64,000 nucleotides of DNA. It comes from Paramecium octaurelia. Taxonomy: Eukaryota > Ciliophora > Oligohymenophorea > Peniculida > Parameciidae. Shown one piece after another: positions 11,989 through 23,331 of the stretch. The stretch lies in assembly GCA_905182995.1 (NCBI GenBank), contig CAJJDP010000069.1, forward strand, positions 186,001 to 250,000. The letters are read 5' to 3'. Every line of letters begins with the position of its first letter. The stretch's first letter is position 1. Made by a program: the position numbers and the translations under genes. The notes beneath the pieces are model-generated. The model was given only the letters and a program-made list of their open reading frames with translations, did not search any database and had not been told where the DNA came from.

Positions 11989-12237
11989 ATGAATGCTGAT
12001 GTAAGTTCTATTTAATTGACTGACGTAAGTCCTCCACTCACTGCCTAAAAACCTAGGAAGGACGCTTTCAATAATCCTATTTTAAAGGGCAACAATTCGC
12101 ATAAAGTTATTTTTAGAGACCAAGCAAATAATGGCCCATTATTCGAAATTCACATTGTTGAAAATTTCAAAGAATATAATTTAGAAGAACCCCAAATGAA
12201 TAAAAAAACTTAAATTTGTGACTGTGCAATAATTTGA
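11989..12237 (+). CDS. Small protein with C-terminal CaaX box and KVIF motif
   Basis: 82 aa, intron-free, starting in AAA-ATG context. The N-terminal half is Thr/Pro/Lys-rich. The centre reads SHKVIFRDQ, containing KVIF, a match to the RVxF-type docking motif used by protein phosphatase 1 regulators. The protein ends CDCAII: the last four residues CAII fit a CaaX prenylation box (Ile at X favours geranylgeranyl transfer) with a second Cys just upstream that could be palmitoylated. A membrane-anchored phosphatase regulator is a plausible inference only. It is too short for family assignment. Confidence 0.55.
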
Positions 12238-12424
12238 ACACTGATTTGATTGTTTAATGTGATAATAGCTAAAAAATTATCGATATAAAATATTAAGCCT
12301 TCCTGACATTTGTGATACCTCATACTATATCATAATTATATAGTGTGAGATGAAATACTTTATTTCTTATATATCTTAGATTTATTAAAGTCTTAACTAT
12401 ATACTTTAATCAATTTTTCTAATT

Positions 12425-13693
12425 ATGGAATAATGTGATTTTGAATATCATTCTAATGGATTGTGTGTTATATTTAGATTTTTATTTTGTCTAATATATT
12501 TACATAGCTTAGAACCATATCTTTCTGAAGAATCCTTAATTTTCGAATTAAGCCTACAAAATCAATTGAGAGAGTAAACATTTATAATTTTTGGGATTTT
12601 TTTTATTTTTTTTAAAACACTTTAACTTTAATATAATTCCATTCTTTAAATTTATTAAATTATTTAAATTCTTTATCCTGCAGCAGTATATTTCTCTAAT
12701 GCGATTAACTAATATTAATTTTAGTTTGATAGAGATATTTTCATTTTCAAACTATTGTTTTTATTGATCTTTCTTAGGTTGATATATTTACAAGTGTATT
12801 GATACTAATTTTTCTTATGGAATGTTTATATTATTTAGACAACATCTAAATAGCATTAAAACATAAACAGAAAGCAGAAAATTATCTAATAAGAGAATTT
12901 CTAAAAACTGATAATTTTCATAGTTTTTATTAATTAATTAAAAGTGATTATTATTTTTTTAGTTTCAAATTGAATATAGGAAACTTAATCAAAATTTCAA
13001 TTGGAATTAATTTTTATGGGGATATAGAGTTAATGGTTTTTAATGGCAATTTAGTAGAACTATTTAAAATGATTGACTCATAAAGAAACAATTATGTCAT
13101 ATTATTTAATATTGGTTTTAATTTTCTTAATTTCATATATAAGAGTGTAATGATAGGGAGTCATGTTAGCATCACCATGCTATAAAATCAAAAATTAACA
13201 CACTATATAAATTAATTCTAATCAAACTTTCTATCAAAAACATATGACCTTATTAAACTATAAATAAGTCTTAGATTTCACATAATTTTGTTTTTACCTA
13301 TACTTGACATTAAATTGGTATTATTTACAAAAATTTATAATTATGAAATTGCGATTTCATCTATAGAATTTGCTAATCACCACTTTAAGGTATAATTAAT
13401 TTTCATCTTAATACTTTATAATTAACTGCTTCTATCTTTGTTTCTAATGCAATAAATCCGTTATTTAGAATTCTAAAGATGATGATGCATACTATGAGAT
13501 CATTGTTTAATTTTTGTCTAGAAATCAAAGAACTAATTTAACGCTCCTAAACGTGAACTGTTAGTTTTTTTCGACACATTCGTACTTTCAAGGAGAAGAC
13601 AATGAGTAAATTCAATAATAGTAATTCCTTCTATAAAATATTTTATAATTAGATTCTGATGGAATATAATTTTAATATTTATATTTAAATTGA
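12425..13693 (+). CDS. Multi-pass membrane protein, introns not fully resolved
   Basis: Three long hydrophobic frames together cover the gap before the kinase. The first (12425-12805) has several Phe/Ile/Leu-rich TM segments after MEQCDFEYHSNG. The second (to about 13480) continues with LILIFLMECLYYL, a charged linker, more TM segments and LLLSLFLMQ. The third (about 13470-13693) is a soluble tail with KDDDAYYEIIV and FQGEDNEQ. The frames must be joined by introns near 12780 and 13460 that I cannot place with confidence; a missed base or decay is possible. No family recognised. Roughly six or more TM helices suggest a channel, transporter or ciliate-specific membrane protein. Confidence 0.4.
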
Positions 13694-13733
13694 TTTATGG
13701 GGTATGTCAAATCACATAATAAAAATTTATATT

Positions 13734-15508
13734 ATGAAAAAAATTTTGAATAGATACTCCTATTCTGAGAACGATGAATTAGGAAGAGGAGCTTTCGGAA
13801 GAGTATATAAAGGGTTTGATTCAAAGACTAACAAACCTGTTGCCATAAAATGTACTTACAAATATGATCCTAGTTATGAGCTTAGATGGTTTATTTGATT
13901 AATAGTTGATTGAAAATTTCAAATAAGAGATGAGCATAATGAAGGAATTTAATCATCCTAACATTGTTAAGCTCTTAGACTATAAGATGGACCCATAATA
14001 AAATGTAAATATAGGAAATTCGGTTAGATTGTTGTGTTTGATTATTGTGAAGGTGGAGATTTGTCCAAATATTTGGATAAAAATGGTTCTATGCTTGATG
14101 AGTATACGGCCACTTAAATATTAATTCAAATAGTTAACGGATTTAGAGAAGTCATAGCCAAAGGATATATCCATCGTGATGTTAAGCCTGCCAACATTTT
14201 AATTCAGAATGGACTCTTTAAATTGGCTGATTTTGGATTTGCCACAAAAGTAGCAACAAATGAATTGCTCGATTAATAAGTCGGAACACCATTATATATG
14301 GCTCCACAATTATTAGAAAACACTGCTTATTCTTCCAAATGTGACATATGGTCATTAGGGATTATAGCATATGAGATGATATATGGAAGATAGCCATGGC
14401 CATGTCGAGACATGAAATCTTATTTAAAAAATATTAAATGTTATCCTCTTAGGTTTCCAATAGACAAGGCAGTGTCGGACTAATATAAAAGTAAAATATT
14501 AGTTCTATTTAGATTTTGTCAGACAATGCTTGAAAGTAGATGAAATTTAACGAATAGGATGGAAGGATCTCTTTGATCATCCATTACTTGATACAAGATA
14601 ACTAGCATAAAAAACTTTTGTATATTTATATTCATAATGTTTTTAGAAAATAATAGAAATCGATGAAGAGACTAAATAAATACTTAGAAACATACAATAT
14701 ATTGCATAAGCAAGATAATTAAAGATTTAAGAACAGTTTACTAAATATGATCTAGATAAAGAAGGGAATTTGGATTTCAATGAGTTCCATCAGTTTATTC
14801 AAAAGATTGATCCCTCGCTCACTTCTAATGAAACATCTAAATTATTTAACTTCTTGGATCAACAAAGAAAATAAAAAATCAATTTAAATGAGTTTTAGGT
14901 TTTGTTTAGTGGGAATGATTTTTCAGATCTTAAAAACTTTGCATAAAGAATAATATCGGACTTGAAAGAGATCATAGCTAATAATAAACTAAATGTGGAT
15001 TAAATATTTCATTTTTATGATGAAGATAAAGAAGAAGATCTAAAACTTGATGAGTTTAGTAATCTTATTTTAAGAATTGCACCTGCTCTAAAACCAAAAG
15101 AAATCCTGATAGTAAAGCTCTATATATTAAATTCCTAGGTATTTACTGAATTTGACAAGAACAATGACGATTCCATAAGTTTAGAAGAATTCAAAAAGAT
15201 TATTTGTCCTTAAGGTTAAAATTACGAAAGGCTTAAGCTTTAGGTAAAATATATCTGTATAACTAAAATAGAAATTACAATAACAATTAGTAGCAGAGAT
15301 TAAAAGAAGAAAATTAACAAATGAAAACATCTTCAAAACATTTAATGTAAGCAAGACTAATAAAATGAATTATGAAGAATTTGCAACTTTATGCAGAGAT
15401 CTAGTGATAGTTATTACAGAAGATGAAATACAATAAGTATTTAAAACAGCAGACAAAAATTAAGATTAATTTATTAGATACGAAGAATTTATGAATTTTT
15501 TTAAATGA
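13734..15508 (+). CDS. Protein kinase with C-terminal EF-hands (CDPK-like architecture)
   Basis: 541 aa from seven exons (introns 13852-13873, 14005-14027, 14491-14512, 14620-14646, 15112-15138, 15244-15271). Kinase domain about 10-265: Gly loop [13 protein letters not shown], catalytic [13 protein letters not shown], and YMAPQ where most kinases have APE. The kinase part resembles ciliate ULK-type kinases. Then follow about six EF-hand-like units, the clearest being [28 protein letters not shown] and ADKNQDQFIRYEEF; others lack loop acids and may not bind calcium. Activation by calcium through the EF-hands is inferred from the CDPK layout. An upstream in-frame ATG at 13704 is possible. Confidence 0.85.
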
Positions 15509-15604
15509 GTTTGATTGATATTTATTTGATGTAAACATTATAGAATACATACTAATACTTTGTTTAATATTTGTTCTGCTTTGGTTCTTTTGCAAGACTT
15601 AACT

Positions 15605-16121
15605 CGATAAGTCATGGCAATTTAAAGAAATTCAGAGTGAGGATGCATCAGGAAGTTTTCTAATTTTAATGAGAATGAAAAAAAGAAGGTTGGAATGAGG
15701 TTTTGAACAATATGTACTAAAGATAATTCAGAAAGATAGGAAATATTTAAAAATAAATATAATTATTAAGTAGATTTCTGACTAATATTAGCAAATATGT
15801 GGAATAAAAATTCGAAATCTATTATTACAATAAAGGAGGCTATTTGAATTTTAAAGAATTTAAGAATTTGTTCAAACTGAAGATCCAGTAATGACGAATA
15901 AAGACACTCATCATTCATGTTTATTAATTGATTTAGTACTGTTGCCATAATTTTGAAAACTAATAGATAAAAATTTTCTTCTTTTTAAATTCATAGAAGA
16001 ATGACCTCAAATAAGCTTTGACGAATTCAATAGAACTCTATCTTTCTCTGATTAGGACTCAGAGTCAATAAAGCCAAAGAAAACCCAATATAATTATACA
16101 AATATTGCTAATAAATAGTGA
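15605..16121 (+). pseudogene. EF-hand gene remnant or poorly resolved EF-hand gene
   Basis: Directly downstream of the kinase with EF-hands. Two EF-hand-like fragments can be read: YYYNKGGYLNFKEFKNLF near 15815-15880, and PQISFDEFNRTLSF near 16010-16050 followed by a basic tail to the TGA at 16119-16121. They lie in different frames with TGA codons between them, and no set of short GT-AG introns that I tried joins them. The similarity in kind to the preceding EF-hand module suggests a partial duplication that has decayed, or a real gene whose introns I failed to place. Confidence 0.35.
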
Positions 16122-16207
16122 AAATTCTAATAGACTTAAATGATAGATAGACATAGTTTCGAAATCTTCAAAAACTAAAAGCTAAAGCTTTCTCAAACTG
16201 ATCTAAG

Positions 16208-16300
16208 GTGATGGGCAATACGCCAACCCTTGAGAACACATGCTTGTGTTTAAGTTAGCCAATAAAACAAGGATTGATTGATAGAATTAAAAATTTTTTT
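16208..16300 (+). ncRNA. Candidate structured small RNA in convergent gap
   Basis: A patch markedly less AT-rich than its surroundings between two convergent gene ends. It contains GGC-AATAC-GCC, a perfect 6-bp hairpin (16235-16240 pairs with 16245-16250, loop TGCT), and ends in a run of seven T at 16294-16300, like a polymerase III terminator. No known snRNA, snoRNA, SRP or tRNA signature was matched. It may be only a 3' UTR. Confidence 0.22.
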
Positions 16301-16343
16301 GTGAATCACAGAAGTAAAATATATACAAATATGAAGAAATGAT

Positions 16344-16967
16344 TCAATTGAATTAGTATTGGATGTAGAACTCATTGTTTCCAAGTTGAAAAATTTATGA
16401 GTTTTGAAGTTCTACTTCTTCATTCTACTGTATTTAACAATACGATTGCATTGAGTTTGCTTGATAATGCACTTCTCCATCTGAACCTTAATGCACGACA
16501 CCTAGGCAAATTCCATTCATCATCAAGGTTTGTTTACTTTAAGTCAGTTAGATTGGTTCACTTTTTTTTAAACCATTCGAAAGTTGTATAATTTATCTTT
16601 CCTTATCAAAATTCACAGAGTATTAGTTAATTCTTATTACTTTTTCAATTTAGATCATTTATCCTTGCATTAACTGATATATAAGAGGCAATTAATCTTT
16701 GTTTTTCAAGAATATTTTATTATCCTACACAATTAGTTCTGCTTTTTATTATTTTCCCCTTATTGGCAAATCAATGTCCTATTTTTAAGTGCCAAATTCG
16801 AATTTTTATTGAAAAGAGAAATGATTTAAGTATTCGAATTGTTTTTGCCATAAAATTAAATTTGCAGAATTCTTTATTAATATGCTACAGGTTTTCCAAT
16901 TCTATTCGTAATCTATTATCTCAAAATCATCATCATCACTGATACTCTTTAAGCATAACACACTCAT
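16344..16967 (-). CDS. FHA-like domain protein, 207 aa
   Basis: Intron-free frame starting MSVLCLKSISDDDDFE. The middle and C-terminal parts alternate short beta strands and turns (LIVQDNKIFLKN, IQIEKVIRINQ, IFQLGNNEFYIQYQFN), the pattern of an FHA or SMAD/FHA beta sandwich ending in a strand that normally closes the domain. The FHA Arg/Ser/His phosphothreonine-binding residues are not clearly seen, so ligand binding is uncertain. An acidic DDDD patch sits near the N-terminus. Divergently oriented from the glutaryl-CoA dehydrogenase gene with about 200 nt between starts. Confidence 0.55.
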
Positions 16968-17171
16968 TTTCTATTTTATTAAATAAATTTCATTTTCTAT
17001 AAAATATTTATGCTCAAAATTTTATGATAGAATTTAAAAGAATATTTCAATTAATTTTAATCGCATAAAATTGTCCATCTCTCTTTAGAAATAGAAAAAC
17101 ATATGTGAAACATTTGAAGGAATTATTTGATAATATAAAGTTTCTAACATAAGAAAATATAATTAAGAGAA

Positions 17172-18497
17172 ATGCGTAAATACAATTTATTAAAATCCTT
17201 GTTCACTAAACCAATTAGGTCATTTGCATCAGAGAAATTTGTGCCATTCAATTTTAAGGACCCCTTAAATTTAGAAAGTTAGCTCACAAGCGAGGAGAAG
17301 CTGGTAAATCATATTATCATACTTTAGATTCGAGATTAAGCAGCAAATTATGCACAATCAGAGTTGCAGCCAAGAATCTAAGAAGCTTTTCGTAAAGAAC
17401 ATTTTGACCCTCAAATATATAAGGAGATGGGGAAATTGGGATTCTTGGGGTGCACAATTTCAGAATATGATCTTTCTGGGGTTTCATATACTGCATATGG
17501 TTTAATAAACAAGGAGATTGAGCGAGTAGATTCTGGTTATAGGTCTGCTCTTTCAGTGTAAAGTTCTTTAGTGATACATCCAATATATCAGTTTGGATCG
17601 AAGGAAATTAAAGATAAATACATTCCAAAATTAGCAAGTGGAGAATATGTGGGTGCTTTTGGTTTAACTGAACCAGATCATGGTATGTTAATATAGTAAT
17701 TCATTTTATAGGTTCTGATCCTGGATCTATGAAATCTCATGCAAAGAAGAAGGATAATTATTATATATTGAATGGTACGAAGAGTTGGATAACAAATTCG
17801 CCAATAGCTGATGTATTTGTGGTTTGGGCAAAGGATGAAAAGGGAGACATAAGAGGATTTGTATTAGAGAAGGGAATGAAAGGTTTGTCTACACCAAAGA
17901 TTGAAGGAAAGTTATCATTAAGATCTTCAATAACTGGGTAGATTATTATGGACAATGTGAAAGTCCCTTAAGAAAATATGTTTACTACTGTAAAGGGATT
18001 GAAAGGTCCATTTTCCTGTTTGAATAATGCCAGATTCGGAATTGCATGGGGAACTTTGGGAGCAGCTGAATTCTGTTTTCATCATACTCGTCAGTATGCT
18101 TTGGATAGAAAGTAATTTGATGCAAATTTGGCTTCGTTCCAATTGATTTAGAAGAAGTTTGCTGAAATGACGACTGATATTGCCTTGGCCTAATAAGCAG
18201 TTTTATAAGTGAGCAGATTGAAGGAGAATGATTAATTAGCAACAGAATAGGTGTCATTAATTAAGAGAAATTCATGTGGTAATATAGGATAAATATAATT
18301 GATTAGCAATTGCCTTAAAGATAGCCAGAGAATGCAGAGATATTATGGGAGGAAATGGCATTAGTGATGAATATTAAGTGATTAGACATATGGTCAATTT
18401 AGAGACTGTGAATACTTATGAAGGAGCATCAGATATTCATGCTTTAATTTTGGGTAGAGGAATAACAGGAATCTAAGCTTTTAGTAGGGCATTGTGA
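17172..18497 (+). CDS. GCDH: Glutaryl-CoA dehydrogenase, mitochondrial
   Basis: 414 aa after introns at 17304-17327, 17683-17711 and 18279-18306. The N-terminus [18 protein letters not shown] is basic and amphipathic, fitting a mitochondrial presequence. The acyl-CoA dehydrogenase fold is clear: [34 protein letters not shown], and the C-terminal [17 protein letters not shown], in which the Glu of YEG is the catalytic base position of GCDH. The GITGIQAF end is specific to the glutaryl branch. The family oxidises and decarboxylates glutaryl-CoA to crotonyl-CoA with FAD in Lys/Trp breakdown. Length is typical and all key motifs are present. Confidence 0.93.
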
Positions 18498-18554
18498 GTA
18501 GTCATAAATATATATATATATAAATTCTTTGTTTCACAATTACAATAAATTTAT

Positions 18555-20051
18555 ATGGGAAATTCCAAATCTAAAGAGATCACTAAACATGCAAAGGTTG
18601 CTTTCACACCTGAATAGCTGTAATAATTAGAAAAGTTGTTTGCAGGACTAAATGGAGGCAAAGATCTTGTGGAAAGATCTTTTCTACCTCACTTCCCTGA
18701 AAATCCAGACTTTTCGATCAAGTTGTTCAATTGGATGGTCGAAAGAAGTCCGAATCACTCAGTTGATTATGCTAACTTTGTTGCATTATGTAAGTTCTAG
18801 TTAACATTTTAGTGGAGTTGCTACTTAAGGAATTGAAGGATTACTATCTAAGTGACTATAAGTTTAGAAATTTAGAAAAGTTTGAATTGTTTGCCTTGAT
18901 CAGTTTGGAGTGTTTGGAAAATGATAAGGATTCCATTAACAGGTAGTTAATTAATGGTAGTTATTTTAGATTTGCTGTATCATACTCTTAAGGGAGCATT
19001 GTTATAAGGGAATTATTGAATATCTATTCTGGAGGTTAAATAACTAATTCATAGAGAAATGATTTGGCTGCCAGATCAGTTACAAATACTATATTTGATC
19101 AAAAAGATGAAATGCCATTCAATCAATTTGTAAGTATGGCCAAAGCTTAGTTGATCTATGCTAACAGACTGTGCAAATATTATTTTAATATGAAATTTCT
19201 GGGAGAACAAACTCAAATTCAAATACCAAGATTGAACACTTCCAGTTTTATCTTGAATGATTAAGTGTTAGCCTTACTTTAATTGAGTTCTCCTGATTTC
19301 AGTAAAATCAAATAATTATAATTACAATTTTCATCTTCAGTAAGTGAGGATGATTTGGATCACATTGCAGATATTGTAATAAATGCTTAGAAACCATTGT
19401 TGTTCATATTTAGAAATAGAGAAGATGAATGTAAATTATTATTATTATCAATCTTATTAAGCATAAAATGACACTTTTCAACAACAAGTCTTTGGAGCTT
19501 ATATTTCAATTGATCCAACACTTGAAACTCATCATATTAGGAGAAAGTTGAAGGATCCCATGAATATCCTCTATAGTGATAGTGATCCCAAGAGCTTGTA
19601 TTTCGGTGATGAAAAGAGCTTCCTCTTCTCACTACTTCCAAAATATCAGCTATTTATGAGTACCTTTGATCAGAGGTCAAAATAATGTTTTGCTTATATA
19701 AACAATAAATCATTTAGGAATGATCAACCATTGGGATTAGCATTTGGTGGAGATGGGAAAGGAAACCATAGAATTTGGCTTGATGAAAACCTTAAAGGAA
19801 ATGCCACTTGCAGAATTAATAACTAATGTGATCTCACTTATGAGATGGGCTATCTATTAGAACCACATATTGAATTCTTAAATGTATGCCAATTCTATTT
19901 AATCTATTAGTTAACTTGCATTGAAGTTTGGAGTGTTGAAGAGAAAGAAACCAATCCAATTTTATAGAGTAAGATCATTGAAGCAGGAAAGGAAGATATA
20001 CAATAAAAGGATGTTGAACAACAGAAATAAAGTGTTATTGAGTAAAAATGA
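18555..20051 (+). CDS. TLDc-domain protein, mEAK7-like, predicted N-myristoylated
   Basis: 462 aa from five exons (introns 18790-18812, 18943-18969, 19431-19461, 19884-19910). It begins MGNSKSKE, a good N-myristoylation signal like that of animal mEAK7/TLDC1 (MGNS...). The first 270 residues are helical. The TLDc domain follows: IFRNREDE, VFGAYISID, FGDEKSFLFSLLP, PLGLAFGGDGKGNHRIWLD and the closing IEVWSVEE. TLDc proteins bind V-ATPase and protect against oxidative stress; mEAK7 supports lysosomal mTOR signalling in animals. Membrane anchoring is inferred from the N-terminus. A Lys/Gln-rich tail ends the protein. Confidence 0.85.
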
Positions 20052-20092
20052 TAGAGGAGATTCACTCTAATATATATAGTAATCCCATTTGA

Positions 20093-20547
20093 TCATCTAA
20101 ACAAGTAAATTGTATTCTTTATCATCTCCACCTTTAATGCATCAATTGATGTAATCTTCTTTTTGGTTAAATATTTTAAGATTATTGACAAAACTAGATT
20201 GATTGTTTTTATTGCCTTCAGTTCATCGTATTCTATGTTCCTACTTTCTTAATAAATATACCCTAAGAAATAATTAATTACAATTTGGTTTCTTTTTGAA
20301 TTCTATTTATAATTTCTAAATGATATTATCTTTTTTTGAGGATCATTAAAAAACTGTCGTAAGTTTTATTAAAATGACACATTACTCTTTACAGATACTT
20401 ATGTGATTAAATGAAATTAATTTGACTTTTAGTTTTAATATTTAGATAATAAATTAGATCTAGGTAAATTATTAAATTCTAAATTTCAATTCTAAGCTTT
20501 TTATTTATAATAAATTTATTGTTTATTAACAATTAGAATTGTTGCAT
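20093..20547 (-). CDS. Hypothetical helical protein, 140 aa
   Basis: Two overlapping open frames join exactly through a 32-nt GT-AG intron (20354-20385), giving 140 aa starting MQQFQLLINNKF. The first half is Ile/Leu/Asn-rich. The second half looks conserved and soluble: SHKYLQRFFNDPQKK, YIYQESRNIEYDELKAIK, then a hydrophobic amphipathic helix and ITSIDALKVEM. No signal peptide or known motif. It sits convergent to the TLDc gene, and its start lies only 30 nt from the start of the divergent gene at 20578. Confidence 0.5.
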
Positions 20548-20577
20548 GATTTAAAATAATAATAATATAAATATATC

Positions 20578-21150
20578 ATGTATTATGATCCTTAGACTGA
20601 TTTGTTGAACATAGAGCTCACAAAAAGGGAATCTTAATAGATGCCTTTAAAAAACTAATATTTTAAAAAATTTGAAACTGAGTTTATTGCAGAACCTTGG
20701 GATGTGCCCATTGTCCCTGTATAGAAAAAGAATCAAAATACCAGATTGATATATTCTAAATAATCAAAATCTCATATACAACCCAGGCAGTTAAGCAATG
20801 AAACGCCCCATACTCCTTAAAGACCTAAGAGTTGTCAACAAAAAAATTAATTTATAGATCTGGGAATACCTGCTGCTACTCCTACTTATGCTAAAATTAT
20901 ACAAAGGATGATTATAACTGCACCACGAAAATCCTCTAAGAAAAACTCAAACAATTAAAATCGACAAAAATGTATATAGAGTATGCTGGTAGCTTAAAAA
21001 TAAAATAGTTAAATATAAAATTTGGTACTCTCATCAAGTGATTAAAGCAACCATATATCTTAAATCAATCCTTTAATTCAAAAAATTAAACCCAATCAAG
21101 AACAATAGTTTAACAAGTGTAAATTTAAACTTAAAAAATTATTAAACTGA
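20578..21150 (+). CDS. Hypothetical basic protein, 190 aa
   Basis: Intron-free frame beginning MYYDPQTDLLNIEL. It is rich in Lys, Gln, Asn, Ser and Pro, with stretches such as ETPHTPQRPKSCQQ and APRKSSKKNSNNQN, and ends KFKLKKLLN. It looks largely disordered with no TM segment. Such proteins in ciliates are often cytoskeletal or phospho-regulated, but nothing here proves that. TAA/TAG supply many Gln codons. Confidence 0.5.
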
Positions 21151-21561
21151 TTCATATTGATATTTATATTTGTCATTTTTTTACTTGAATTCGTTTATTG
21201 TTGAGAACTTGAGAGCTTTAAAGCAACAACTAGCTATAAAAATTCTTATCCACTATTGTATTGCCTCGCAGTTAAATACTATTAACGAAGCATGAAGAAC
21301 ATGCAAATTTTTGATACTCATTAAATATCCAATAGCCATAACGTTTGTTATTGAATGAGCATCCTAAATTATATTCAGCAATCTAACTTACCTAACACCA
21401 TAACATCACTGACTATGGAGATGCAATTATAATTTACACTACACTTCTTATATTTATCGTTTAATTTCCTTCTATTTAAATTGGTTAATTTATACTTCAA
21501 GTTAACTTTTAGAATGGGAATTCTTACTGTTGCCCAAAAATATTTTGTTTTTTATTAGTTA
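21151..21561. other. Convergent intergenic region, no clear content
   Basis: About 410 nt between convergent stops. A TGA-free minus frame runs through part of it and into the neighbouring gene, but its composition is not persuasive. The stretch AACTTACCT at 21384-21392 resembles a U1 snRNA 5' end, but the following sequence does not fold or align as U1, so I make no RNA call. Confidence 0.3.
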
Positions 21562-22387
21562 TCACGGGAACTAAAAGTAATAAGGTATCTTAAATATTTG
21601 ATTGATTTTAGACTTTAAATACAAAAAAAGAATATTATTATAAAATTCTTCAACTGTTTCTTGTAAGTAAAAAATCTTGAGATTTTTAAGCTAATTGTTT
21701 TATATTAGATTATCAATTTGTTTGATTTGTTGTAATAAAACTTAAATATCATCATCAACAATAACTATTCTTTCCATATTGTTTATTGAATTAAATCTAT
21801 TTATAGCACTTAAGATTTCATCGATGTATCTTAAATATGAGAGATGTACATTCTTATTCTATTGTAGACAAAGACTTCCTCGCATTGATAATTGACCTAA
21901 TTTATTAGAATTTCTCAAGTCTAATACTACGAGATGTCTATTATCCTAAAATATAAGATATAGTGATTACATTCCTCAAATTATATAATTAGATCATTTA
22001 AATTTTTTTTCATTCCTAATTTTTAATTATATAATAATAAATAATAATTTAGATTACATAGACCTCATGTAGTGATTCAAATTCTTCAAGAAGACAATTG
22101 AAATGATAATTAAAATCTACACCTGACTGAAAAGTATTATTATTGGATTTATAATTTATCCATAATTCCAAAAATTAAAAAACAATAACATAAGAGATAG
22201 TTAATGGTTGTATAAATTTCAATATGATTAAATTAATTTAAACATTTTTCAGATAGATATCATAATTATTATATATATTATAATGATCATTGATTATATC
22301 AAATTTATTAAGAAATGAAGTAAGGGGAAGTTTAAAAGATTCCAAGTAAAATAAATGAAATACAAATAGAATGAAAAACTGTGTCAT
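21562..22387 (-). CDS. Probable leucine-rich-repeat-like protein, intron(s) unresolved
   Basis: The 3' exon is well supported: DNRHLVVLDLRNSNKLG, SYLRYIDEILSAIN, ERIVIVDDDIQVLLQQIK and FQFP before TGA. HLVVLDLRN resembles an LRR strand. An upstream frame from the ATG at 22387 encodes a hydrophobic N-terminus (MTQFFILFVFHLFYL) and GVDFNYHFNCLLEEF. Joining the two requires an intron of about 42-48 nt near 22020-22060, or two introns with a mini-exon; neither is certain. The ATG at 22387 would overlap the upstream gene's TGA. The N-terminus could be a signal anchor. Confidence 0.45.
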
Positions 22388-23315
22388 TTTTTCTTTGTTA
22401 ATATTTTTTCTGCTTCTTATAATAATTAGGAACCATCTAATCTTGTGTTCCAATTCAATTTATATTATCCTAGCAACTTCTCAATTTATTCTTCATCCTT
22501 TTCATTGATCTTCTTGACTTCTTGTTCAGGTTAGACTTCATCTTCTAGATGTACTTCTACATCTTTGAAATTGAATTCGTCTTCTTCTTAGATGGAGTCT
22601 TTGTCTTCTTCTTTTTCAACTTGGACTGGATTCTCCCCTTTTAGTCTACTAAATATATTGACTTCTTGATATGTGGTCATTCTTAATTCATATAAGGAAT
22701 AATATCTAAATATCGATAGGTAGATCACCTGTAAAAATAACTTGTCATGAATTTATTGAATTCCATGATGTGTTCTTATGTAAAAATGGGTAAGTGATGT
22801 GTATTTGTCAATAGTATCTTAGGTCTGAGTAACTTTTTGAATATTTCGTAGGAATCAATTTATGTGATTTTGCGTTCCAGACTCTCCACAAAGATGTAGA
22901 ATCCCAATGACATGAAGGTTGATTTCTATTCGAATGTGTAATTTTTGAGGTAATTGTACATCTACAACAAGTATTCTGAGAAGACAGCCAATTTACACTA
23001 TTATTGAGATTCTTCTGTGGCCTAGCAATAAAATTGCAAATTTACTTTTGATATGGTTTAAGTCTGATAATACTGAAAGGAGATGAGCTCATAAGCAGGG
23101 AAGTTGAATACGCCTCCCTTTTTGTGTCCTGCTTCAAATCGTATGATGACAGTTTTAAGAAATTCCTTTTATTGGTTTTGGGTTTCCAAGGAGGCCAATT
23201 TGATGATGTCCTTTCTGGTTACAAAGGAATCATAGAATGAGTAGGATTTATTGGAGTCAAGCTTAGTCCTCTTTTTGGTTTGATGACGATTGGAATTGGT
23301 GTCTGGAGAACTCAT
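22384..23315 (-). CDS. Hypothetical protein with acidic C-terminus, 294 aa
   Basis: Frame from MSSPDTNSNRHQTKK to TGA with two short introns (24 and 23 nt) that make the codon sum exact. The N-terminus is basic. The middle is a helical, Tyr/Phe-rich globular-looking region (KLAVFSEYLLQMYNYLKN, SLGFYIFVESLE, EIFKKLLRPKIL). The C-terminal third is acidic (KEEDKDSIQEEDEFNFKD and later EDEVQPEQE). No known domain was recognised. Divergent from the TPR gene with only 16 nt between the two start codons. Confidence 0.6.
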
Positions 23316-23331
23316 TTATTTAATTAATTTA

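Noticed and set aside
12780-12800. 17-nt intron in the multi-TM gene
   Set aside because: It would fix the frame, but is shorter than every supported intron in the window; the junction is left unresolved.
16222-16232. Telomerase template-like CCAACCC
   Set aside because: A single short match with no telomerase RNA context.
16397-16591. Plus-strand hydrophobic frame
   Set aside because: Antisense to the FHA-like gene, whose minus frame is longer and better balanced.
21384-21392. U1 snRNA-like 5' end AACTTACCT
   Set aside because: The following bases do not give U1 stem-loops or an Sm site in the right place.
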